From an uncultured Lachnospiraceae bacterium (lineage in GTDB: Bacteria; Bacillota; Clostridia; Lachnospirales; Lachnospiraceae), in NCBI GenBank assembly GCA_934359535.1, contig CAKRLN010000100.1, positions 1-7,656 of the forward strand: DNA of 7,656 bases, read 5' to 3'. The notes under the pieces are model-generated. The model did not search any database and was not told the DNA's origin. It worked only from the letters and a program-made list of their open reading frames with translations. A program made the translations under genes and the position numbers. Each line of letters starts with the position of its first letter. The stretch's first letter is position 1. Shown in pieces: positions 1 to 5,866 of the stretch.

Positions 1-1757
1 TGTATAATCCTTATAAGAACCCGGATAATACGTTAGGAAGACGTGACCGCATTTTGAAAAATATGTATGAGGATGGAAAGATCACGCTTGACGCTTATAA
101 CAGTTCCGTTATAGAGGAAATCACGTTGAACCGTCCACAGGAGGATGATACCCATAGAAACAACTATGTGGATACGTATGCCTACTACTGTGCAACGCGT
201 GCGCTGATGCAGAATGAAGGCTTTGTATTCCAGTATTATTTTGATACGGATGAAGAAGAACAGCTGTACGATGAAAAATACGATGACATGTATGCAGAAT
301 GTCAGAAGAAGATCTACAGCGGAGGCTATAAGATCTATACGTCGATCGATCTGGCAAAGCAAAGTGAGCTTCAGTCAGCGGTGGATGAGACACTTTCCAC
401 GTTCCAGGAAACCGGTGATGACGGGGTTTATTCCTTACAGGGCTCTGCGGTCAGCATCAATAATGATACAGGTCTTGTCACTGCAATTGTCGGAGGGCGT
501 ACGCAGGATTTTACTACATACACATTAAACCGTGCTTACCAGAGCTACCGGCAGCCAGGAAGCTGTATCAAGCCGGTTATCGATTATACACCAGCATTTG
601 AGCGTGGCTATACGCCAGATTCCATTGTCTGTGATGAGCCGATTGAAAATGGCCCACAGAATGCATCTAAGACCTACAAAGGAGATGTAACGATCCGCTA
701 TGCGGTTGAACAGTCATTAAATACGGTGGCGTGGAAGCTGTATGAGGAGATTACACCGCAGGCAGGACTGCAGTATTTGAAGAATATGAACTTCAGCCAG
801 ATTAAGCAGGATGACTATACCGCAGCAACCTCGATCGGTGGATTTACGATTGGTATGTCAACACTTGAAATGGCATCTGCCTATGCAACGCTTGAAAACG
901 ATGGGGTATATCGGGAACCAACCTGTGTGACCTCAATTCTGGACAGTGAAGACAAAGAGGTATATGTACTTGAACAGAAGGAAACCGTGATCTACAAAGA
1001 GACTGCATCACGTATGATGACGGATGTGTTGAAATCTGTTATGACGGATGGCCTCGGAAGAAAAATGCAGCTTGATAATATGATCAGTGCAGGAAAAACG
1101 GGAACAACAAACGATAATAAGGATGGCTGGTTCTGCGGCTATACCCGTTATTATACAACAGCAGTATGGGTTGGCTACGATATTCCACAGGAGGTTCCTG
1201 GGCTTGCAGGAGGCTCTTATCCGGGTCAGATCTGGCAGACGTATATGAATAAGATCCATGAGGGAAAAGCATCAATGGATTTTCTGCCATATGCACAGCT
1301 TTCGGGTGATTTCCAGTCACAGGACAGTGGAGATACGGGTGATGAGGCCGGTGCAGATGATAATGCCGGTCAGCAGGATGATGGACAGAACACGGACGAA
1401 AATGCGGCTGTGACCGATCCAAATGCAGGAGCATCGCAGGATGCAGGACAGACTCCGGAAGGACAGACAACGACAGGAACTGGCAATCAGGGAACGACCG
1501 ATGCCGGACAGACAGGCGGAACAACCGGGAATAATACTGGAACGACAAACGATAGTCAGAACACAGGTGGAACCGGACAGACAGGTGGAACAAATGATAA
1601 TTCGCAGGGAGCCGGTAATCAGGGAACGACTGATGCCGGACAGACAGGCGGTACAACAGGCGATAATGCCGGCGTTGGCGGAACCGGGCAGGATTCCCAG
1701 GGAGGCGGTCAGACAACCGGAACAGATGGAAGCCAGTCAAACGGAACCGGACAGTAG
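1..1757 (+). CDS. Class A penicillin-binding protein (PBP1a-like), 5'-truncated by the window edge
   Basis: Bifunctional peptidoglycan synthase anchored in the membrane and acting outside the cell; it polymerises glycan strands and cross-links stem peptides. The first full codon is at position 3, and the frame is open to the window edge. It encodes YNPYKNPDNTLGRRDRIL, the typical end of a GT51 glycosyltransferase domain, so the real start lies upstream and the TTG at 54 is internal. The transpeptidase domain carries all three active-site motifs: SCIK (561-572, Ser nucleophile), SLN (714-722) and KTGT (1095-1106), followed by the family-typical WFCGYTRYYTTAVWVGYD. The domain ends near 1320. 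It is followed by a 144-residue tail (1323-1754) with no Lys, Arg, His, Cys, aromatic, Leu, Ile or Met residues: an acidic Asp-rich first part, then Gly/Thr/Gln/Asn repeats. Such disordered tails are common in Firmicute class A PBPs. A Cys next to the catalytic Ser, where STxK is usual, is a small oddity. The stop is TAG. No clear terminator follows. Confidence 0.93.
   Translation, partial: YNPYKNPDNTLGRRDRILKNMYEDGKITLDAYNSSVIEEITLNRPQEDDTHRNNYVDTYAYYCATRALMQNEGFVFQYYFDTDEEEQLYDEKYDDMYAECQKKIYSGGYKIYTSIDLAKQSELQSAVDETLSTFQETGDDGVYSLQGSAVSINNDTGLVTAIVGGRTQDFTTYTLNRAYQSYRQPGSCIKPVIDYTPAFERGYTPDSIVCDEPIENGPQNASKTYKGDVTIRYAVEQSLNTVAWKLYEEITPQAGLQYLKNMNFSQIKQDDYTAATSIGGFTIGMSTLEMASAYATLENDGVYREPTCVTSILDSEDKEVYVLEQKETVIYKETASRMMTDVLKSVMTDGLGRKMQLDNMISAGKTGTTNDNKDGWFCGYTRYYTTAVWVGYDIPQEVPGLAGGSYPGQIWQTYMNKIHEGKASMDFLPYAQLSGDFQSQDSGDTGDEAGADDNAGQQDDGQNTDENAAVTDPNAGASQDAGQTPEGQTTTGTGNQGTTDAGQTGGTTGNNTGTTNDSQNTGGTGQTGGTNDNSQGAGNQGTTDAGQTGGTTGDNAGVGGTGQDSQGGGQTTGTDGSQSNGTGQ
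1482..1667 (+). repeat. Internal coding repeats in the PBP tail
   Basis: Two 54-nt copies, 1482-1535 and 1614-1667, start 132 nt apart. They encode GNQGTTDAGQTGGTTGNN and the same peptide with one N-to-D change. By eye 48 of 54 bases match, and five of the six differences are synonymous. A shorter related copy between them (1575-1601, GQTGGTNDN) shares the GQTGGT core, which therefore occurs at 1506, 1575 and 1638. The spacing stays in frame, so copy-number change would shorten or lengthen the extracellular tail without breaking the gene. Confidence 0.85.
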
Positions 1758-1763
1758 GCGCAG

Positions 1764-1793
1764 TTTACAAATGGCATAGACACATGCTATACT
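1764..1793 (+). promoter_or_regulatory. Predicted sigma-A promoter of the ROK glucokinase gene
   Basis: The -35 TTTACA (1764-1769) and -10 TATACT (1788-1793) are separated by 18 nt, and a TGC just before the -10 makes it an extended -10 element. Transcription should start near 1800, giving a leader of about 24 nt that contains the AGGAGG ribosome site (1809-1814), 9 nt before the ATG at 1824. The 66-nt gap between the PBP stop and this ATG holds no convincing terminator, so PBP read-through is also possible. Confidence 0.7.
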
Positions 1794-1823
1794 AAAAGAT
1801 ATATTTTTAGGAGGAATACAGGA

Positions 1824-2759
1824 ATGAAAAAATATGGTTTTGGTGTTGATATCGGTGGCACTACAGTAAAAATTGGATTTTTTGAGACAAGCGGAAAGCT
1901 GCTTGATAAGTGGGAGATACATACAAACACTGAGAATAACGGAGCTTCAATCTTAAGTGATGTGGCAGCAGCCATTGCAGACAAGCTTGCAAAAGAAGGA
2001 ATCGCAAAAGATGAGGTACAGGGAATCGGTGTCGGTGTACCAGGACCAGTCAGAGGAGACGGAACTGTAAACCGCTGCGTGAACCTGGGATGGGATGTTT
2101 TTAATGTGGCAGACAGCCTTACCGAAAAAACCGGAATTCCAGTAAAAGCCGGAAATGATGCGAATGTTGCAGCTTTAGGTGAGATGTGGCAGGGGGGCGG
2201 AAAAGGCCATAAGGACGTTGTCATGGTAACACTTGGAACCGGTGTCGGCGGTGGAATTATCGTAGATGGCAAAATGATCTCCGGAGCAGCAGGAGCAGGC
2301 GGAGAGATCGGTCATATCGCCGTATGTGATGACGAGACAGAAACCTGTGGATGTGGCAAGCATGGATGTCTTGAGCAGTACGCATCCGCAACCGGAATTG
2401 TCCGTCTTGCAAACCGCAGACTGAAAGCATCCGAAGCACCAAGCGCATTAAGAAATTTCAAAGAAGTAACGGCAAAGGATGTCTTTGATGAGGCAAAGGC
2501 TGGGGATGCACTTGCTGTTGAGATCGTAGAAGAGGTTGGTGCAATCCTTGGAAAAGCATTGGCAAACATCTGTTGTGTTGTTGACCCGGAGATCATCGTA
2601 ATCGGCGGAGGTGTATCCAAAGCCGGACAGATCTTAATCGATGTTGTCCAGAAGAACTTTGCTGTACACGCATTCCATGCATGCAAGAATACCGAGTTTG
2701 CACTTGCGACACTTGGAAACGATGCCGGAATGTACGGCTGCATGAACCTGATCCTGTAA
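1824..2759 (+). CDS. glcK: ROK-family glucokinase
   Basis: Cytoplasmic ATP-dependent sugar kinase that phosphorylates glucose to glucose-6-phosphate, feeding non-PTS sugar into glycolysis. It has 311 residues, the usual length for a single-domain ROK kinase without a DNA-binding N-terminus, so it is a kinase rather than a NagC/XylR-type repressor. The N-terminus has the phosphate-binding GVDIGGTTVKIG. The catalytic Asp is D112 in GNDAN, and GTGVGGG (138-144) is the second nucleotide-binding loop. E161 and H164 lie in GEIGH. The zinc knuckle CGCGKHGCLE has C175, C177 and C182, which with H164 form the ROK zinc site; E184 follows. The start is supported by AGGAGG 9 nt upstream and by the conserved N-terminus. 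It has its own promoter and a terminator directly downstream, so it is probably monocistronic and functionally separate from both neighbours. Glucose as substrate is inferred from overall resemblance to Firmicute GlcK; another hexose or N-acetylmannosamine cannot be excluded. Confidence 0.92.
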   Translation: MKKYGFGVDIGGTTVKIGFFETSGKLLDKWEIHTNTENNGASILSDVAAAIADKLAKEGIAKDEVQGIGVGVPGPVRGDGTVNRCVNLGWDVFNVADSLTEKTGIPVKAGNDANVAALGEMWQGGGKGHKDVVMVTLGTGVGGGIIVDGKMISGAAGAGGEIGHIAVCDDETETCGCGKHGCLEQYASATGIVRLANRRLKASEAPSALRNFKEVTAKDVFDEAKAGDALAVEIVEEVGAILGKALANICCVVDPEIIVIGGGVSKAGQILIDVVQKNFAVHAFHACKNTEFALATLGNDAGMYGCMNLIL

Positions 2760-2766
2760 TCAGAAC

Positions 2767-2786
2767 AAAATAAAATAAAATAAAAT
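2767..2786 (+). repeat. (AAAAT)x4 pentanucleotide tandem repeat
   Basis: Four exact tandem AAAAT units begin 7 nt after the glcK stop and end 8 nt before the terminator stem. It is non-coding. On the opposite strand it becomes a T-rich run that could serve as the U-tract of the same hairpin read in reverse. It could also vary in length by slippage. Confidence 0.85.
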
Positions 2787-2794
2787 AGAAAAGC

Positions 2795-2839
2795 AAAAAG
2801 CTGTGTACCACTGGGAAACCAGAGGAACACAGCTTTTTT
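2795..2839 (+). terminator. Strong Rho-independent terminator after glcK
   Basis: A 12-bp perfect stem, AAAAAGCTGTGT (2795-2806) with ACACAGCTTTTT (2827-2838), continues inward through an A/A mismatch, CC/GG pairs, a second A/A mismatch and CTGG/CCAG, closed by a GAAA tetraloop (2815-2818). The T run spans 2834-2839. The A-rich left arm and the upstream AAAAT repeat give the minus strand a T-rich tail too, so it could work in both directions. It separates the glucokinase from the fatty-acid operon. Confidence 0.9.
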
Positions 2840-2881
2840 GCTTCCTCCCACGGTACTTAAGTCACGATTGAAAAAAAACTA

Positions 2882-2911
2882 TTGACAAATCAATATAAAA
2901 TCTCATATACT
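2882..2911 (+). promoter_or_regulatory. Predicted sigma-A promoter of the fatty-acid synthesis operon
   Basis: A consensus -35 TTGACA (2882-2887) and a -10 TATACT (2906-2911, five of six matches to TATAAT) are 18 nt apart. A run of eight A (2871-2878) just upstream of the -35 resembles an UP element. Transcription should begin near 2918, giving a leader of about 75 nt to the acpP ATG. The leader is A-rich and shows no riboswitch-like structure apart from the operator palindrome. A strong promoter fits the high demand for ACP. Confidence 0.85.
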
Positions 2912-2921
2912 TTGAAAAGCA

Positions 2922-2944
2922 AATAGTTTGATTATCAAACAATT
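2922..2944 (+). promoter_or_regulatory. FabT/FabR-like (MarR-family) operator palindrome
   Basis: The core GTTTGAT-T-ATCAAAC (2926-2940) is a perfect 7-1-7 inverted repeat. It extends after one mismatch by AAT (2922-2924) against ATT (2942-2944), giving ten paired bases per arm. It closely resembles the TTTGATTATCAAA-type site known for FabT, the MarR-family repressor of fatty-acid synthesis in streptococci and lactococci, and the related sites attributed to clostridial FabR. It sits immediately after the predicted transcription start, where bound protein would block RNA polymerase. The regulator gene is not in this window. Confidence 0.8.
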
Positions 2945-2992
2945 GCACAGTCAAAACAAAAATACGAAATCATATTTAAGGAGAATAACAAC

Positions 2993-3226
2993 ATGTTAGA
3001 AAAAATGAAAGAAATGATCGCAGAACAGCTTGGAGTAGATGCAGCAGCAGTTACACCGGAGACAAATTTCAAGGATGATCTTGGAGCAGATTCCTTAGAC
3101 CTGTTTGAGCTTATTATGTCTATGGAAGAGGAGTTTGGAGTTGAGATCCCAACGGAGGATCTTGAGAAGATGGCAACCGTAAAGGATGTTATGGATTATC
3201 TGAAAAACAAAGGTGTTGAGGAATAA
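2993..3226 (+). CDS. acpP: Acyl carrier protein
   Basis: Small acidic cytoplasmic protein that carries growing acyl chains on a 4'-phosphopantetheine arm. It has 77 residues, the normal ACP length. The attachment site is S34 in [10 protein letters not shown], inside the conserved DSLD motif. The helix that follows ([21 protein letters not shown]) is acidic and provides the docking face for the fab enzymes. The start at 2993 is supported by AAGGAG (2978-2983), 9 nt upstream. It is the first gene of the operon, and only 3 nt separate its stop from fabK. Clostridial fab clusters often have fabH directly before acpP; here the promoter and a terminator occupy that place. Confidence 0.97.
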   Translation: MLEKMKEMIAEQLGVDAAAVTPETNFKDDLGADSLDLFELIMSMEEEFGVEIPTEDLEKMATVKDVMDYLKNKGVEE

Positions 3227-3229
3227 ATC

Positions 3230-4171
3230 ATGAAATCAAGAGTATGTGACCTTCTTGGAATCCGGTATCCGGTTATTCAGGGTGGAATGGCATGGGTTGC
3301 AACCTGGGAGCTTGCAGCAGCAGTATCTGATGCAGGCGGGCTTGGAATTATCGGAGCAGGCGGGGCACCTGCCGCATGGGTGCGGGAACAGATCCGGAAT
3401 GCAAAAAAGGCAACGGATCAGCCGTTCGGTGTCAATGTCATGTTAATGAATCCGGAAGCAGATGAAATCGCACAGGTAATCGTGGAGGAACAGGTTCCGG
3501 TCGTTACAACCGGTGCGGGCAATCCGGGAAAATACATGGAGCTGTGGAAGGACGCAGGGGTAAAGGTTATTCCGGTTGTTGCCAGTGTTGCACTCGCGAA
3601 GCTGATGCAGCGCGGTGGTGCTGATGCAGTGATCGCAGAGGGAATGGAGTCCGGCGGACATATTGGAAAGACAACAACGATGTCCCTGGTGCCACAGGTG
3701 TGTGATGCAGTCGGGATACCGGTCATTGCCGCAGGCGGTATCGGAGATGGAAGAGGGATGGCCGCAGCCTTTATGCTTGGAGCAGAGGCGGTGCAGATGG
3801 GAACCCGGTTTGTTACCGCAAAAGAATGCACCGTACATGAAAATTATAAACAGAAGGTCATTAAGGCAAAGGATATTGATTCCGAGGTGACAGGAACCGC
3901 AAACGGACATCCAATCCGGGTGCTCCGGAATCAGATGACAAAGGAATATCTGAAGCTGGAAAAAGAAGGCGCTTCCCTTGAAGCACTTGAGCGCATGACA
4001 CTTGGATCCCTGAGAAAAGCAGTTGTCGATGGGGATGTGGTAAGTGGCAGTGTCATGGCAGGACAGATTTCCGGATTGATACAAAAAGAAGAAACCTGTG
4101 CAGAGATCATAAAGGATGTTGTCACAGGCGCAGAGAAGGTTATCAAAGACCGTTTTAATAATTGCTTATAA
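3230..4171 (+). CDS. fabK: Enoyl-ACP reductase II (FMN-dependent FabK)
   Basis: FMN-containing flavoprotein that reduces trans-2-enoyl-ACP to acyl-ACP with NAD(P)H, the last step of each elongation cycle. It has 313 residues and the TIM-barrel fold of the nitronate monooxygenase/FabK family. Visible motifs are YPVIQGGMAWV (13-23), PFGVNVM (65-71), TTGAGNPG (93-100) and AEGMESGGHIG with H144, the position of the catalytic His in pneumococcal FabK. The FMN phosphate is bound by AAGGIGDGRG (167-176) and GTRF (191-194). Nitronate monooxygenase is the main alternative, but the location between acpP and fabD makes FabK far more likely. The ribosome site GAGGA (3218-3222) lies inside the end of acpP, so the two are translated together. 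FabK replaces the triclosan-sensitive FabI; the family is known to resist triclosan. Confidence 0.95.
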   Translation: MKSRVCDLLGIRYPVIQGGMAWVATWELAAAVSDAGGLGIIGAGGAPAAWVREQIRNAKKATDQPFGVNVMLMNPEADEIAQVIVEEQVPVVTTGAGNPGKYMELWKDAGVKVIPVVASVALAKLMQRGGADAVIAEGMESGGHIGKTTTMSLVPQVCDAVGIPVIAAGGIGDGRGMAAAFMLGAEAVQMGTRFVTAKECTVHENYKQKVIKAKDIDSEVTGTANGHPIRVLRNQMTKEYLKLEKEGASLEALERMTLGSLRKAVVDGDVVSGSVMAGQISGLIQKEETCAEIIKDVVTGAEKVIKDRFNNCL

Positions 4172-4191
4172 TAAGCACAGGCAGTTCAAGC

Positions 4192-4197
4192 AGGAGG
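4192..4197 (+). promoter_or_regulatory. Ribosome site that fixes the fabD start
   Basis: A perfect AGGAGG lies 6 nt before the ATG at 4204. The frame is open further upstream to a TTG at 4162 that overlaps fabK, but the 14 extra residues that start would add resemble no FabD N-terminus and would have this ribosome site inside them. The ATG at 4204 is therefore chosen. Confidence 0.9.
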
Positions 4198-4203
4198 AAT
4201 AAA

Positions 4204-5130
4204 ATGGGCAAGACAGTATTTATGTTTCCGGGACAGGGAGCGCAATACATTGGCATGGGTAAGGAATTTTATGAGAAGTACCCAAGTGCCAAAGCTGCAT
4301 ATGACCTTGCAGGTCATGTGACAGGACTGGATGTAGCAGCACTTTGCTTTGAAGAAAATGATAAGTTAAACATTACAGAGTATACACAGATTGCAATGCT
4401 TACAACTGAGGTTGCGATCTGGTCTGTGCTTCATGATGCCGGAATTCAGGCTGATATGACAGCGGGCTTAAGCCTTGGAGAATACGGTGCACTTGTGGCA
4501 TCCCATACGATGAGCATCGAGAATACCTTTAGCGTGGTAAGAAAACGAGGTATTTATATGCAGGAGGCAGTTCCAACCGGAGGCGCCATGTCCGCAGTGC
4601 TTGGACTGGATGCAGATACGATTGCGTCTGTCTGTGAAAAAACAGCAGCAGAAACAGGCAAGGTTGTTTCCATTGCAAATTATAATTGTCCGGGACAGAT
4701 TGTTATTACCGGACAGGAAGAGGCAGTTACACTTGCAGGAACAAAGCTTTCCGATGCAGGAGCAAGAAGAGTTGTTCCTCTTAAGGTAAGCGGACCATTC
4801 CATTCGAAGCTGTTAGAAGGGGCAGGACAAAAGCTTGGGGAAGCACTTGATGATGTGGATATTTATGAATCCTCCATTCCGTATATTACGAATGTGACCG
4901 CAGATTATGTGACTGATCCATCCCAGGTAAAGAATTATCTGATGCGTCAGGTATCCTCTCCAGTTCGTTGGCAGCATACCGTGGAGCGGATGATTGCAGA
5001 TGTAGCAGATACATTTATTGAGATTGGGCCGGGAAAGACCTTAAGTGGATTTTTAAGAAAAATCGACCGCAGTCTGACCGCAGTAAGCATTGATAAATTG
5101 GAGGATTTTGAAAACTATGTTAACCGGTAA
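4204..5130 (+). CDS. fabD: Malonyl-CoA:ACP transacylase
   Basis: Transfers malonyl from CoA to the ACP arm, supplying the two-carbon donor for FabF. With the start at 4204 it has 308 residues, the usual FabD length. The N-terminus FMFPGQGAQYIGMG contains the oxyanion-hole Q11. The nucleophile is S90 in GLSLGEY. R115 (VRKRG), which binds the malonyl carboxylate, and the catalytic H200 (GPFHSKL) are both present. The C-terminal IEIGPGKTLSGFLRKI is typical of the family. A 32-nt gap separates it from fabK, the longest gap in the operon, with no terminator or promoter that I can see. Its 3' end overlaps fabG by 14 nt. Confidence 0.97.
   Translation: MGKTVFMFPGQGAQYIGMGKEFYEKYPSAKAAYDLAGHVTGLDVAALCFEENDKLNITEYTQIAMLTTEVAIWSVLHDAGIQADMTAGLSLGEYGALVASHTMSIENTFSVVRKRGIYMQEAVPTGGAMSAVLGLDADTIASVCEKTAAETGKVVSIANYNCPGQIVITGQEEAVTLAGTKLSDAGARRVVPLKVSGPFHSKLLEGAGQKLGEALDDVDIYESSIPYITNVTADYVTDPSQVKNYLMRQVSSPVRWQHTVERMIADVADTFIEIGPGKTLSGFLRKIDRSLTAVSIDKLEDFENYVNR
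5100..5104 (+). promoter_or_regulatory. Ribosome site for fabG inside the fabD coding end
   Basis: GGAGG lies 12 nt before the ATG at 5117, a rather long spacing. The frame is open upstream to 5090, but starting there would put residues before the conserved LTGKVALVTGAGRGIG, which in FabG begins the protein. The spacing and the 14-nt overlap with fabD suggest translational coupling. Confidence 0.75.
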
Positions 5131-5857
5131 AGTAGCACTCGTCACAGGTGCCGGCAGAGGAATCGGAAGAGCTATTGCAGAGGAGCTTGCGGCTGCAGGA
5201 GCACAGGTGATTCTCAATTATAACGGCTCAAAGGAAGCTGCTGAGAATGCGAAAGAAGCTATCTGTGCGGCTGGTGGGAAAGCTGAGGTCATGCAGTGTG
5301 ATGTTTCGGATTTTTTAGCATGTCAGAAGATGACTGAGAGCATCATAAAAGAATACGGCCATGTGGATATTCTTGTCAACAATGCAGGAATCACAAGGGA
5401 TGGCCTTTTAATGCGGATGAGTGAGGAGGATTTTGATGTGGTATTGGATACCAATTTGAAGGGCTGTTTCAATACGATCCGTCATTTATCGAGACAGATG
5501 ATCAAGCAGAGATCTGGAAAGATCATTAATCTGTCTTCGGTATCTGGAATCCTTGGAAATGCCGGACAGGCAAATTATTCTGCAAGCAAGGCTGGTGTGA
5601 TTGGTCTGACAAAGGCATGTGCAAGAGAGCTTGCATCAAGAGGTATCAATGTAAATGCAATAGCACCGGGCTATGTAGAGACTGACATGACAGATGTTCT
5701 TCCGGAGCGCACAAAGGAATCTATTCTTGCTCAGATCCCGCTTCAGAGAACTGGAAAGGTAAAGGACATTGCAAAGGCAGTGCTGTTTTTCGCATCAGAG
5801 GATTCGGATTACATCACAGGACAGATTTTATCCGTGGATGGCGGAATGGCAATTTAG
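5117..5857 (+). CDS. fabG: 3-oxoacyl-ACP reductase
   Basis: NADPH-dependent short-chain dehydrogenase that reduces 3-oxoacyl-ACP to (R)-3-hydroxyacyl-ACP, the first reductive step of the cycle. From the start at 5117 it has 246 residues, the standard FabG length. The cofactor loop is TGAGRGIG (10-17), and NNAG (88-91) stabilises the Rossmann core. The catalytic residues are N113, S141 (INLSSVSG), Y154 and K158 (YSASK). The C-terminus ITGQILSVDGGMAI matches the family's typical ending. The stop overlaps the ribosome site of fabF. The SDR family is large, but full conservation of FabG features plus the operon context leaves little doubt. Confidence 0.97.
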   Translation: MLTGKVALVTGAGRGIGRAIAEELAAAGAQVILNYNGSKEAAENAKEAICAAGGKAEVMQCDVSDFLACQKMTESIIKEYGHVDILVNNAGITRDGLLMRMSEEDFDVVLDTNLKGCFNTIRHLSRQMIKQRSGKIINLSSVSGILGNAGQANYSASKAGVIGLTKACARELASRGINVNAIAPGYVETDMTDVLPERTKESILAQIPLQRTGKVKDIAKAVLFFASEDSDYITGQILSVDGGMAI

Positions 5858-5866
5858 GAGGAAAAT

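Noticed and set aside
1084..1740. Long open frame on the minus strand opposite the PBP tail
   Set aside because: It is rich in His, Leu, Arg and Ser as a mirror of the repeated Gly/Thr/Gln codons, has no recognisable domain, and lies wholly opposite a clear gene.
1423..1779. Open + frame overlapping the PBP tail in another reading frame
   Set aside because: An Arg/Gln-rich product of the same low-complexity DNA, with no ribosome site and no domain; the PBP frame explains this region.
2312..2851. Minus-strand open frame covering the glcK 3' end and the terminator
   Set aside because: It runs through a terminator hairpin, is low in recognisable structure, and opposes a well-supported kinase gene.
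2855..2862. Short palindrome ACTTAAGT upstream of the fab promoter
   Set aside because: Only 8 bp, with flanks that do not extend; expected by chance.
2881..2894. Imperfect second operator: ATTGA-CAAA-TCAAT over the -35 box
   Set aside because: The half-sites resemble the downstream operator, but the centre is 4 nt instead of 3 and the arms are only 5 bp; it is better explained as the -35 element.
2918..2992. Possible riboswitch or attenuator in the acpP leader
   Set aside because: The leader is about 75 nt and A-rich, with no paired structure apart from the DNA operator palindrome and no T-run before the ATG.
3230..4171. Annotation as nitronate monooxygenase
   Set aside because: Same protein family, but the AEGMESGGHIG motif with H144 and the place between acpP and fabD favour enoyl-ACP reductase.
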